Shown here one piece after another: positions 16,461-25,305 of a stretch of DNA of 64,000 bases. A program made the position numbers and the translations under genes. Source of the stretch: Cyclobacteriaceae bacterium. GTDB lineage: Bacteria > Bacteroidota > Bacteroidia > Cytophagales > Cyclobacteriaceae. Positions within the stretch are counted from its first letter, which is position 1. Each line of letters begins with the position of its first letter. The notes below the pieces were generated by a model. That model had not been told where the DNA came from, searched no databases, and was given only the letters and a program-made list of their open reading frames with translations. The stretch is taken from the NCBI GenBank assembly GCA_028285685.1, contig JANQOR010000014.1:112287-176286 (forward strand), read 5' to 3'.

Positions 16461-19319
16461 ATGAGCGCTCGAACTTGTTGGTATACTGGAATTTTAGCAA
16501 GGTTGAAAAAGTACCACTACTATCGTTTCATCCTATTTTTTCTTGTGCAGCTAACGCTTGTTCACCGCATTTTTTCTCAAGATCCCAGTCTACCACCTGG
16601 TAAAAATTTTGATTTGTCGACATGGAAAATCACGTTACCCGATCAGACCGAACCAAAGGAAGTTGATCTTGTTAATGGGTTTGAAAGGGCCGAGGAATTT
16701 TATACAGATCCTGTGACGGGAGCGATGGTTTTCAAATGTCGTAACGATGCAGAGACGGGTGGTAGTCAATATCCAAGAAGCGAATTGCGAGAAATGCTCA
16801 GAGCTGGGAATACTAGTATCAGTACAACTGGCATTGGGCTTAATAATTGGGTTTTTTCAAATTCAACTCAAGCCAATCAGAACGCTTCTGGTGGTGTAGG
16901 TGGAATTTTGAGAGCCACAGTTGAAGTTGATCATGTTTCTACCACTGGTGAATCAAGCAGGGTTGGACGTGTAATCATTGGGCAGATCCATGCTCAAAAT
17001 GACGAGCCTTGCAGGCTCTATTATCGTAAACTCCCGGGTAATACAAAGGGGTCTATCTACTTCGCGCATGAGCCAACAAACAGTTCGGAACAGTGGCACG
17101 AGATGATAGGGAGTAGAAGTAGTAGCGCCTCTGATCCAGCGGATGGCATTGCATTGGGAGAAAGATTTAGTTACGAAATCAAAGTTGTTGGAACGGAGCT
17201 GACAGTCACTATCATAAGAAATGGAAAGCCAGATGTCGAGAAAATTGTTGACATGAGTTCGAGTGGCTTTGCTGACGATTACATGTATTTCAAAGCGGGG
17301 GTATATAATCAAAACAATACCGGCGATGCCGGAGATTATTGTCAGGTATCGTTTTACTCATTGAGTACTTCTCATTCTACTCCGAACAATAGTGGGCCAA
17401 CAGTAAGTATTACAACACCATCAAATAACGAAACACTTTACGGGGAGAACATAACTATCTCAGCAGATGCCTCAGACAGTGATGGTTCAGTTTCCAAAGT
17501 AGAATTTTTCAACGGGATCACTAAGCTTGGTGAGGACACCTCATCTCCGTATTCCATTAGTTGGGATAATGCCGAAGAGGGCAATTATGTTTTATATGCA
17601 AAAGCAACTGACAATGATGGAGCTTATACAGCTACCTTAGGCTTCAATGTTACTGTCGATGAAGGATATGCCGCGCCTTACAACATCCCGAGATTTCAAG
17701 CCTTTATCGGTGAATGCAAATTGCAGGCTCCCACCAGTTCTACCATCGCTTCTCAATCCCAACTTGTTGCAGGCTATACAGATGACGATTTTTATGTTGT
17801 CGATGGAGATAAAGTCGCTTTTAACCAGGTCGGTTCCAGCATGCGGACTGAACTGAGACATGAGACAAATTGGATGCTTTCGGAAGGTAATCGATCACTG
17901 CATGCCAGAATAAATGTAGTCGAACAAACGTGTGATCAGGTGACACTACTTCAAATCCATGATGATGCTAATGCTGGAAGTGGGCCTAATAAGCCGCTGT
18001 TGCGGGTTTATAAGCACGACACCAAGTCGCCGGTGAATCACCTTTGGGCAGCAATCAAAACAGATGATGGGGGGTCTAACACGACACACTTAGATCTTGG
18101 CCTGGCACCTTCCGAATATTTTGACTGTGATATTCGACTAGTGGGGGGAAATATGATTATTGATTTAGATGGAGTGGAAAAGGTCAATATGGATGTTTCA
18201 TTTTGGACATTTCCCAGCTATTGGAAGGCTGGTGTATACCTGCAGGATGAAGGAGAGGCAACTGCATATTTTGACAGGCTTTATACCGGGGACGGTGCCG
18301 GTGGAAACAATTCCCCTTTGGTAAGCATTACTTCTCCTGCCCATCAATCTACCTCTACAGTTGGGAACGATATCGTGATAACTGCAGAAGCGGGAGATAC
18401 GGATGGTTCCATCAGCAAAGTTGTCTTCTACGAAGGAGCCAATGAACTTCATGAAGATACTACCTTCCCCTACTCCCACACCTGGACAGGTGCTGCGGTA
18501 GGTAATTACACACTTACAGCAGTAGCTACAGACGATGAAGGAGCCACAGCCACATCTTCAGCTGTTGATATCACTGTGAATGATCCAGTCCAATACACCT
18601 TAACTATGAACACGGCCGGCATGGGTAGCATTTCATCTGATCCGGAACCTACAGCAGGGACTTACGACGAAGGGACGGTTGTCGAGTTGACCGCTACAGC
18701 TGATATGGGTCATCAGTTCGGTAGTTGGAGTGGTGATGCAAGTGGAACATCTAGAACGGCCACCGTTACGATGACCTCAGACAAGTCCGTAACAGCAAAT
18801 TTCAACCCGATAACCTTCACGCTAACGATAGCTACGAATGGAGAAGGTTCGGTTACGCTGGATCCATCAGGGGGTGTTTATGCTGAAGGAACGACGGTTA
18901 ACTTGACGGCAGTTCCCGGTTCCGGGAATCAATTTGTTAACTGGACAGGAGCAGCAAGTGGTTTGTCTACTACCACCACTGTGACGATGGATGGGCACAA
19001 ATCTGCGACTGCCAACTTTAGCCCAGCACTGGGTCTTGAGGATGGCAATTTTCAAGGTTCAGGAATCAATGCTGAGACATACCCTAATCCCTTCAATGCC
19101 AAGACCACCATCGAATACGAATTGCTTGAACCTTCCGACGTGCTTTTGGACATTTATAATGTCTCAGGTCGGAAGATCGTGTCACTGATCAACGAATCTC
19201 AGGCTGCCGGTATCCAAACCGTAGAGTGGTTTGCAGGCAATTTACCTAGTGGACTGTATTTCGCTAAGCTGACAATTGGAGATGAAACCAAAGCCCTGAG
19301 AGTCATTTTGGATAGATGA
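16461..19319 (+). CDS. Multidomain alginate lyase: PL7, Ig, PL7-like, Ig, two InlB-type repeats, T9SS tail
   Basis: 952 residues. After a signal segment (hydrophobic ~22-40) comes a PL7 domain (residues ~48-305) with the three family motifs: RSELREM, IIGQIHAQ and YFKAGVYNQ. Residues ~312-395 are an Ig-like domain (DSDGSVSKVEFF). Residues ~400-612 hold a second, divergent lyase domain with RTELRH, LLQIHD and YWKAGVYLQ, so its catalytic Arg, Gln/His and Tyr positions are kept. Then follow a second Ig-like domain, two InlB-type repeats (each with GxW(S/T)G) and a type A T9SS sorting domain (TYPNPFNAKTTIEYEL). It is predicted to be secreted and to attack polymeric alginate with two catalytic modules, perhaps of different block preference. 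Confidence 0.9.
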   Translation: MSARTCWYTGILARLKKYHYYRFILFFLVQLTLVHRIFSQDPSLPPGKNFDLSTWKITLPDQTEPKEVDLVNGFERAEEFYTDPVTGAMVFKCRNDAETGGSQYPRSELREMLRAGNTSISTTGIGLNNWVFSNSTQANQNASGGVGGILRATVEVDHVSTTGESSRVGRVIIGQIHAQNDEPCRLYYRKLPGNTKGSIYFAHEPTNSSEQWHEMIGSRSSSASDPADGIALGERFSYEIKVVGTELTVTIIRNGKPDVEKIVDMSSSGFADDYMYFKAGVYNQNNTGDAGDYCQVSFYSLSTSHSTPNNSGPTVSITTPSNNETLYGENITISADASDSDGSVSKVEFFNGITKLGEDTSSPYSISWDNAEEGNYVLYAKATDNDGAYTATLGFNVTVDEGYAAPYNIPRFQAFIGECKLQAPTSSTIASQSQLVAGYTDDDFYVVDGDKVAFNQVGSSMRTELRHETNWMLSEGNRSLHARINVVEQTCDQVTLLQIHDDANAGSGPNKPLLRVYKHDTKSPVNHLWAAIKTDDGGSNTTHLDLGLAPSEYFDCDIRLVGGNMIIDLDGVEKVNMDVSFWTFPSYWKAGVYLQDEGEATAYFDRLYTGDGAGGNNSPLVSITSPAHQSTSTVGNDIVITAEAGDTDGSISKVVFYEGANELHEDTTFPYSHTWTGAAVGNYTLTAVATDDEGATATSSAVDITVNDPVQYTLTMNTAGMGSISSDPEPTAGTYDEGTVVELTATADMGHQFGSWSGDASGTSRTATVTMTSDKSVTANFNPITFTLTIATNGEGSVTLDPSGGVYAEGTTVNLTAVPGSGNQFVNWTGAASGLSTTTTVTMDGHKSATANFSPALGLEDGNFQGSGINAETYPNPFNAKTTIEYELLEPSDVLLDIYNVSGRKIVSLINESQAAGIQTVEWFAGNLPSGLYFAKLTIGDETKALRVILDR

Positions 19320-19345
19320 TCGATCTGTCCCTGCAATAATTGCCC

Positions 19346-20191
19346 CTAATTTTGTGGATTCGTAAGCTTCACTCCTTCTGCCATGTACAAATCGTCATAC
19401 CTTAGGCCTCCATTGCCGTATGGTTTATCTATAGGTCCGGTATTGCAGTTGGCCAGGAAATAGATTAGCGGAAGTTCCCGCTTCATTCTAAAATCAGCTC
19501 CCTCGTACACTTTTTTTTGAATGGGAAATTCATCGCCTCCTTGTAAATAGACATCATAAGTCTGTCCTCGTTCAGAAACCGCTTTATTATTCACAACGAA
19601 CCAGACCTCATACCAGGTGTCAGTCTGAAGTGGCTTGGCAGCTCGGTTCTCATCAGAATTATAGATTTTTTGATAACCTCCCTCCTTCCTAACCATTAAC
19701 GTCCCATTGTTTTTATAGCCATCACTTTCGAATTTGTCGGTTACGCGAAGGCTTGGCTCCAGGGCATTGTAGTCATTCTCATTTATACCTTCGGGTGCCA
19801 GGTTGCTCAACCCGAAAACGTGATTATTTGGAAAATACTCAACATTGAACCGGAGATAGAACGTAAATGTTTTGCCAACATCGATCGTTACAGGAAGCTT
19901 TCGATAACTGAGCGCTTTCCTGTTTCCTACAACACCTTCAGCGGCTGGCTTCTTTATGAGATAGTGCTTTTGCAACCCTTCCTCCCATTGCACTTCTGTC
20001 ACCTGCGGGTTTTCAATTCGTGGTTTCGTGTCGTTCCTGGTGTCTGCCAAGGTCCAATTTTTTATGGGATCTTGAGCCTCAAAGTCATCGATCTTGATCC
20101 ACCTGCTTTCTTGAGCATTCAGATTGATCGTGCGCAAGCTGAGCAAAATCAACCCCAACAATCGAAGGACTGAATACGCTGATCGGATCAT
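19346..20191 (-). CDS. Exported protein with beta-sandwich character, unknown function, in alginate operon
   Basis: 281 residues. Signal peptide (VLRLLGLILLSLRTINLNAQ) followed by a beta-rich domain: WIKIDDFEAQ near the start, FTFYLRFNVEYFPNNHVFGLS in the middle, and a closing LRYDDLYMAEG typical of concanavalin-type jelly rolls. No lipobox is evident. It is the last gene of the eight-gene alginate operon, 4 bp after the PL6 gene, and is convergent with the tandem PL7 gene. It may bind alginate or be an unrecognised lyase; no catalytic motif that I know is visible. Confidence 0.62.
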   Translation of the reverse strand: MIRSAYSVLRLLGLILLSLRTINLNAQESRWIKIDDFEAQDPIKNWTLADTRNDTKPRIENPQVTEVQWEEGLQKHYLIKKPAAEGVVGNRKALSYRKLPVTIDVGKTFTFYLRFNVEYFPNNHVFGLSNLAPEGINENDYNALEPSLRVTDKFESDGYKNNGTLMVRKEGGYQKIYNSDENRAAKPLQTDTWYEVWFVVNNKAVSERGQTYDVYLQGGDEFPIQKKVYEGADFRMKRELPLIYFLANCNTGPIDKPYGNGGLRYDDLYMAEGVKLTNPQN

Positions 20192-20195
20192 AAGC

Positions 20196-22508
20196 TTAGT
20201 AGATCAACTTTAGGGGAAGGTTTTGTTCGACAATGAGTCTTCCTGAATTTTCGATCTTATTCTGCGAATGTGAGTTATTCTTAGCTCCCCAAAGTCTTGC
20301 GACAAGCTTTACCCGATTATTTCTGAACGTGTTTCCTGAAATGTCCACATTGATGATTCCATACGTATTTATTAAGGTACCATTTCGTTCGTCACCACCA
20401 CTATTGGAAAATGTGCACCCCTGAATGACAAGATTTCCTCCCACCGTCGATTCATCATATCCCCCACGATAGTAGTCAATCACGTTTTTCCTTACTCTTT
20501 CAAATTGGCTATTGAGGATGAAGAGGTTTTCAGCGTTGTATTCGCCTCGATCATCGTCTTCTGCCGAAAGTTCGATTCCGTTGTTACAGTTCCTAATTCT
20601 CGTGGATTCGATATGTATAAACTCTGAAAACGAGTATTTGTAGGCTTTCAGTACAAAATCAAAGTTGGAAATTTCGACGTTCACAGTCTTCAAGTTGTAC
20701 AGACTGGACATATTTTCCTTCAGGCTTGCAAATGCATAATTCTTACCATTCCCCATCAGTACTACTGACTTTAGCGTCAGTTCTCCTTTTGGATTCATTT
20801 CGAATGATGGAGTTTCGGCTGCTCCTAGGTAGGAAATGGAAGATTTATTTGCCGAATCCGCCGATTGTATAGTAAGCTCCTTATCGATCTTTAAGGATGA
20901 ATTGATCTCATAGCGTTCTGAGATCAGTTCAATGATGTCGCCGCTTGTAGCATTCGAAACTGCCTCGATCAGTTCGTCTGAACTGGCTACCGAATGAGTG
21001 GTTGGTGCTCGCTCAGTTGGAGACGCGTCAAACCAATCCGGACCGTATTTAGACAAATCCATTATGTTTGGTTTTGCTCCACTAGCGCCATTGGTAGCTC
21101 CTATCGAATTGTTTTCACCTCTAATGTTTCCCAGTAAATCTTTATTGACCTGATCAAAATCGAACCCGTTGTGGACATCAACGTCACCTAAATCTGAGGA
21201 AGGAATCCAAATGTTTTCCTCCAGCTCAGTCATTTCAAAATCTTTTGCAAGAAGTCCTTCAACACCTCGAAAGGATTCACTTTGATTGTTAATGGCGTTG
21301 CTGATAAAATCAATGCCATCAATAGAATCATACCTTAGGATAGGCATTTTATCTCCAACTGTGTTGTAAATGATATTGTTGGCAACCAGTGTTCGAATCG
21401 GGGTTTCTGATCGAATTTCAGATGGCGGAAGTACGTCCTTTTGATCAATGTTTGATCCTACGCCAAACTGCCAAGGTGAAGTACAATTCACCCAGGTGTT
21501 GTGAGCAACAACCACGTCCGTCACCTGAATGTATCTGTTTAACGGTGAGCGTCGAATTCCATTCATGACCGCCAGTGGACCTCTGAAAATTTCGCCTCTT
21601 AGATTATAGAAATAGTTATTGGTGATCCAATGTCCGGTGCCAATGAGTCGCACTCCACCCACGTGCGGTGAGTTCTCGTCTCCAATGAAGTAGTTCCCAT
21701 CAACCGTACAATAGTTTCCATGACGGGTAACCAGTGAGCCTTCACTTTTATAGAAAACATTGTTTCTGAACTCGTTGAAATTGGCCTTGCTCGAAATGAC
21801 CTCAACCTCGCCGTTGCAGCGATCAAATAGGTTTTCAAATACCTGGGTATGGCTTGGCGACATGGAAGTACCACTTGTTCCCAGCTGAATCGTTTCAGCA
21901 CTCGGTCCTCCTTTGGGTGGCCTTGGTCCGAAGTGATTGTTGTTGATCTTGTGATAGTTTTTGATGCTTTCATTTCCGGCAATGTTCACTCTGATGGTTG
22001 GCCCCCTATTGGATTTTCCAGCGAGGTAGCAATGATCAAGCTGGTTGTGTCTACCCTTGAAGAGTACCCAAAAATCTTGTTGGTTCCGCTGAGGTTTGTT
22101 GAAATCCTTGATGACACAATTGGTCACGCGGCTGTTGTTTGCGAGTTGGTTATTGTTAATGGAAAACTGAATAACTGAACCCGACGGCGAAGCTCCATTT
22201 GTAAAATAAAGTCCATCCACTACTAAATATTCGCCGGCAAGTTTGAGATCGGAGCCACCTTGGATCACAACCTTTCCAGGTGTCTCGGCACGAAGTGTTA
22301 TAGGCTGATCCTTTGTTCCATTACCTACGAATCGGATTTGAACATCTTCCCATTCACCATTTTTCATAATGATGCTAGTACCGGGCTGCACATCTGTGAT
22401 GGCTTTATCTAGCTCTTCAGAATTTGAGACCAGAATCGTAGTTTGACTGCCCTGTTTGCAGCCAATGAGAACACCTAGTAAAAGCAAGAAAAGTCCAAAA
22501 TTCTTCAT
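20196..22508 (-). CDS. PL6 family alginate lyase, lipoprotein with two beta-helices
   Basis: About 770 residues from ATG at 22508 (the frame is open upstream to 22607 but would overlap the PL7 gene). N-terminus MKNFGLFLLLLGVLIGC is a lipoprotein signal. The first beta-helix (residues ~20-440) has the PL6 catalytic Lys in SSKANFNEF and Arg in LVTRHGNYCTVDGNYF. A second beta-helix (residues ~500-770) begins near TTHSVASSDELIEA and lacks an obvious second Lys/Arg pair. A two-helix architecture is known for PL6 enzymes such as AlyGC. Surface or periplasmic attachment would let it process imported or captured alginate. Part of the operon running from the PL17 gene. Confidence 0.9.
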   Translation of the reverse strand: MKNFGLFLLLLGVLIGCKQGSQTTILVSNSEELDKAITDVQPGTSIIMKNGEWEDVQIRFVGNGTKDQPITLRAETPGKVVIQGGSDLKLAGEYLVVDGLYFTNGASPSGSVIQFSINNNQLANNSRVTNCVIKDFNKPQRNQQDFWVLFKGRHNQLDHCYLAGKSNRGPTIRVNIAGNESIKNYHKINNNHFGPRPPKGGPSAETIQLGTSGTSMSPSHTQVFENLFDRCNGEVEVISSKANFNEFRNNVFYKSEGSLVTRHGNYCTVDGNYFIGDENSPHVGGVRLIGTGHWITNNYFYNLRGEIFRGPLAVMNGIRRSPLNRYIQVTDVVVAHNTWVNCTSPWQFGVGSNIDQKDVLPPSEIRSETPIRTLVANNIIYNTVGDKMPILRYDSIDGIDFISNAINNQSESFRGVEGLLAKDFEMTELEENIWIPSSDLGDVDVHNGFDFDQVNKDLLGNIRGENNSIGATNGASGAKPNIMDLSKYGPDWFDASPTERAPTTHSVASSDELIEAVSNATSGDIIELISERYEINSSLKIDKELTIQSADSANKSSISYLGAAETPSFEMNPKGELTLKSVVLMGNGKNYAFASLKENMSSLYNLKTVNVEISNFDFVLKAYKYSFSEFIHIESTRIRNCNNGIELSAEDDDRGEYNAENLFILNSQFERVRKNVIDYYRGGYDESTVGGNLVIQGCTFSNSGGDERNGTLINTYGIINVDISGNTFRNNRVKLVARLWGAKNNSHSQNKIENSGRLIVEQNLPLKLIY

Positions 22509-22563
22509 GTCTCTAAATCGTTTTTTCTTGAGGCCTACCTTGGCCCAGCTAATATATTTTCCT

Positions 22564-23643
22564 TCAATCATTTTTAATGAAATAACCTTCATTCGAAACA
22601 GCAGCATCGCTCACGTATAAAGTGGCTGATTTAAACCAAACCTCAGCATAATTCCCGGTTTCGTATTGTTTTTGAATATCCCCACCAAAAGTATCTGCCC
22701 CTGAACACCAGTTTGGATTTACCTCAGGTAATTTGCCATTCGTTTGATTGTAGGAACCTAGCTTGAAAAAAAGACCTTCATCTGCGTAGGCATTTTCTCG
22801 TTCTACACCGTCTTGTCCGATTGGCACAAACAAATCCTGAGTTTGTGTTGGAATGTCAGCTTGTGTCCCATACTCCGTTTCAATAAGGCTTTTTGAAAAT
22901 GTTTTGGTTTCATGACCTTCGCTTGTAAACGTTAAGTACATCGTGCCGTCCTTCACTTCGATAACGTAACTAAACTCCTCGCCAAGTTCAATACCATCCA
23001 AGGGTTCCTCTGGATAAGCATTTTCATCTGCTCCCACAACAGAAAAGTCATGCCCCCAAACCTCAGTTGAAAAATCCCATCTTCCGGAATTGTCATCCCC
23101 CTTGGTATTAATCTCGTAATTCCAAAAAACCGAACCTTTTGCATGTCCCGGGAATTTCTTGTAGAAAATCTTTAGCGGTTCATTCTCGTGACCGTCGGCA
23201 CTATGTATTTGGCCTACCACCACCGAGTGGGTCGCTGCAACCCGTGCATCGCCACTAGATGAGACATTCATCACTTTCAAGGTAGCTTCCAACCTGGCTT
23301 CAGCCATTGGAGACCACTTTTTTAGTTGAGCCAACTCGGTTCGAGTATTATTAGAGGTTCCATGTGTGTTACCGGCATTAGGAGCCTTGAAAACAACCCA
23401 ATTCTCTTCGTTTTCATTAGCTGCATAAAAGAATTCCTTATTTTCAAAATCAACAGCCTGACCGGCGTTCGAACCATCGCCTAAAATCAAGTTCCAATGA
23501 TCAAAAAATGCGATAATTTCACTGGCGTAAACTCGCCCTGGCTGCTCCTTATTTTTATCTTTTTCCGAAGTTTCAGAACAGCTAGTCAGTGCCTGAGAAA
23601 CACTGAAAACAAGAAACATAACTAGCAATCTGATATTTTTCAT
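22564..23643 (-). CDS. PL7 family alginate lyase, lipoprotein
   Basis: 359 residues. Lipoprotein signal with lipobox LTSC (Cys ~22). The PL7 fold shows RTELAQLKKW (residues ~100-109), VVGQIHSADGHENEP (~142-156, the Gln and His of the active site) and FFKLGSYNQTNG (~292-303, the catalytic Tyr). It cuts alginate by beta-elimination at the cell surface or in the periplasm. The gene lies 60 bp after the second SDR gene and 55 bp before the PL6 lipoprotein gene in the same operon. Confidence 0.92.
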   Translation of the reverse strand: MKNIRLLVMFLVFSVSQALTSCSETSEKDKNKEQPGRVYASEIIAFFDHWNLILGDGSNAGQAVDFENKEFFYAANENEENWVVFKAPNAGNTHGTSNNTRTELAQLKKWSPMAEARLEATLKVMNVSSSGDARVAATHSVVVGQIHSADGHENEPLKIFYKKFPGHAKGSVFWNYEINTKGDDNSGRWDFSTEVWGHDFSVVGADENAYPEEPLDGIELGEEFSYVIEVKDGTMYLTFTSEGHETKTFSKSLIETEYGTQADIPTQTQDLFVPIGQDGVERENAYADEGLFFKLGSYNQTNGKLPEVNPNWCSGADTFGGDIQKQYETGNYAEVWFKSATLYVSDAAVSNEGYFIKND

Positions 23644-23703
23644 TGGGTTTGATAAAAGATATGTCTCTGTGCAGTAGTCTTCCTATCACTCACAATTGTG
23701 CCT

Positions 23704-24456
23704 CTATGAAAAGGCCAGTCCGCCGTTGATATCCACGTTGTTTCCGGTCATAAACGAAGAATCTGGTCCTGCCAGGTAAGCAATCAGGTCAGCTACTTCT
23801 TCTGCTTCGCCTTCTCTTCTAAGTGGAGTGGCGTTGGCTACATTCTTACGTACCTCATCTTTTGTAAAGTCATCATGGAATTTTGTCGCGATCATCCCTG
23901 GGCAAACCGCATTTATCCGTATTCCTTGTGGTCCAAACTCTTTTGCCCAGTTGCGTGTCAAAGTCATAATTGCCCCTTTCGAAGACGCATACATTGCCGA
24001 TCCTGGTCCACCCCCATCCCGTCCTGCCTGGGAGGCCACATTAACGATTGATCCTCCCTCACTCATAAGTGGTTTGAATGCCTTTGTAGTGAAGACGGTT
24101 CCCTTCAAGTTCACGTCCATCACCAGGTTATAAAATTGTTCATCAATTTCCTCGATGGTTTTTCTGGCAAATAGACCACCCGCATTGTTAACGAGGATAT
24201 CCACCTTCTCACCATATGCCTTTTTCGTCTCTGCTACCAAATGATCAATATCGTCTTGTTTGGTGACGTCTCCCTGAACCACCATAGCTTCTCCTCCAGC
24301 TGCTTGAATGAGATTAAGTGTTTCCTCACTATCCTGAACGCTATTGAAGAAATTGATAACAACATGAGCTCCTTCACTGGCCAATTTGATGCAAATCGCC
24401 CTTCCAATATCACGTCCTCCTCCTGTTACTACGGCTACTTTTCCTTTTAATTTCAT
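23704..24456 (-). CDS. SDR family oxidoreductase, candidate DEH reductase (copy 1)
   Basis: 250 residues, classical short-chain dehydrogenase. Cofactor motif TGGGRDIGRA (residues ~11-20), NNAGG at ~88-92, catalytic Ser in NVASQ and YASSK (Tyr ~156, Lys ~160). In alginate pathways an SDR reduces 4-deoxy-L-erythro-5-hexoseulose uronate (DEH) to KDG with NAD(P)H. Two SDR genes lie side by side here, 45 bp apart; either could be the DEH reductase and the other could act on a different uronate or prefer the other cofactor. The Asn-Phe-Phe after beta-strand 2 gives no clear NADPH arginine. Confidence 0.82.
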   Translation of the reverse strand: MKLKGKVAVVTGGGRDIGRAICIKLASEGAHVVINFFNSVQDSEETLNLIQAAGGEAMVVQGDVTKQDDIDHLVAETKKAYGEKVDILVNNAGGLFARKTIEEIDEQFYNLVMDVNLKGTVFTTKAFKPLMSEGGSIVNVASQAGRDGGGPGSAMYASSKGAIMTLTRNWAKEFGPQGIRINAVCPGMIATKFHDDFTKDEVRKNVANATPLRREGEAEEVADLIAYLAGPDSSFMTGNNVDINGGLAFS

Positions 24457-24501
24457 CGCTTTTATGGTTAGGTCAAACGTCTTAAAAGTTTTTGTTTTTT
24501 C

Positions 24502-25269
24502 TTATATTCCTAATGCTTGTCCACCTCCTACTTGTATGGTCTCTGCGGTAATAAATGACGCATCTTTACTTGCTAAGAAAGACACGACGGAGGCCACCTC
24601 CTGAGGCTCACCCAATCTTCCCAACATAATGTTGTTTTTCCATGAAGCAAATACTTCAGGTTTGGTCGATTTTATCTGCGCATGGAAAGGGGTATCAATC
24701 GTTCCCGGAGATACGGCATTTACCCTGATGCCATATTCAGCCAAATCTTTTGCTAAGGCTCGAGTAATGGCATGGACTGCTGCTTTGGAGGTCCCATAGA
24801 TTCCAGCTCCAGGTCCACCTGCATTCCATCCTGCATTCGAGGTGTAATTGATTATGGATGGGTTGTCGCTTTTCTTAAGGCAAGGAATAGCAGCTCTTGA
24901 CGCAAAAAACACAGAATCCAGGTTAAGTGCCATGACGTTTCTGTAAAATTCAGTCGTCATTTCTTCGAATCTTGACCGACCACCTAAACCGCCAGCATTG
25001 TTTACCAATACATCAATTCTTCCATATTTTTGACCGATGGCGTTAACATTTGAGTTTACTTCTTCTTCGTTTGTAACATCAAAGCCATAGTACTCCGCAG
25101 TTATTCCTTCTTGAGATAGCTCCGCTACTCGCTTAGGGCCAACTTCGTCTTCAATGCCGTTCAAAATAACAATATACCCATCGTTACCTAGTCTTTTGGC
25201 TACTTCGAAACCAATACCGCTGGTTGCTCCCGTTACTATAGCTATTTTATTTTCGTTTTCATTTGCCAT
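24502..25269 (-). CDS. SDR family oxidoreductase, candidate DEH reductase (copy 2)
   Basis: 255 residues. TGATSGIGFE (residues ~14-23) binds the cofactor, NNAGG is at ~91-95, and YGTSKAA holds the catalytic Tyr and Lys (~159, 163). The last residues GGGQALGI are the usual SDR C-terminus. It precedes copy 1 in the operon and follows the ExuT-like permease by 36 bp, so it is expressed with KdgF and PL17 and probably reduces DEH to KDG. Copies 1 and 2 are only moderately alike, so they are not a recent duplication. Confidence 0.82.
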   Translation of the reverse strand: MANENENKIAIVTGATSGIGFEVAKRLGNDGYIVILNGIEDEVGPKRVAELSQEGITAEYYGFDVTNEEEVNSNVNAIGQKYGRIDVLVNNAGGLGGRSRFEEMTTEFYRNVMALNLDSVFFASRAAIPCLKKSDNPSIINYTSNAGWNAGGPGAGIYGTSKAAVHAITRALAKDLAEYGIRVNAVSPGTIDTPFHAQIKSTKPEVFASWKNNIMLGRLGEPQEVASVVSFLASKDASFITAETIQVGGGQALGI

Positions 25270-25305
25270 GTCTATATCGTTGATATGTGTTAAACTTTAA
25301 ATGAG

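Noticed and set aside
20233-20424. Short plus-strand open frames inside the PL6 gene
   Set aside because: Shadows of a strongly supported minus-strand lyase gene.
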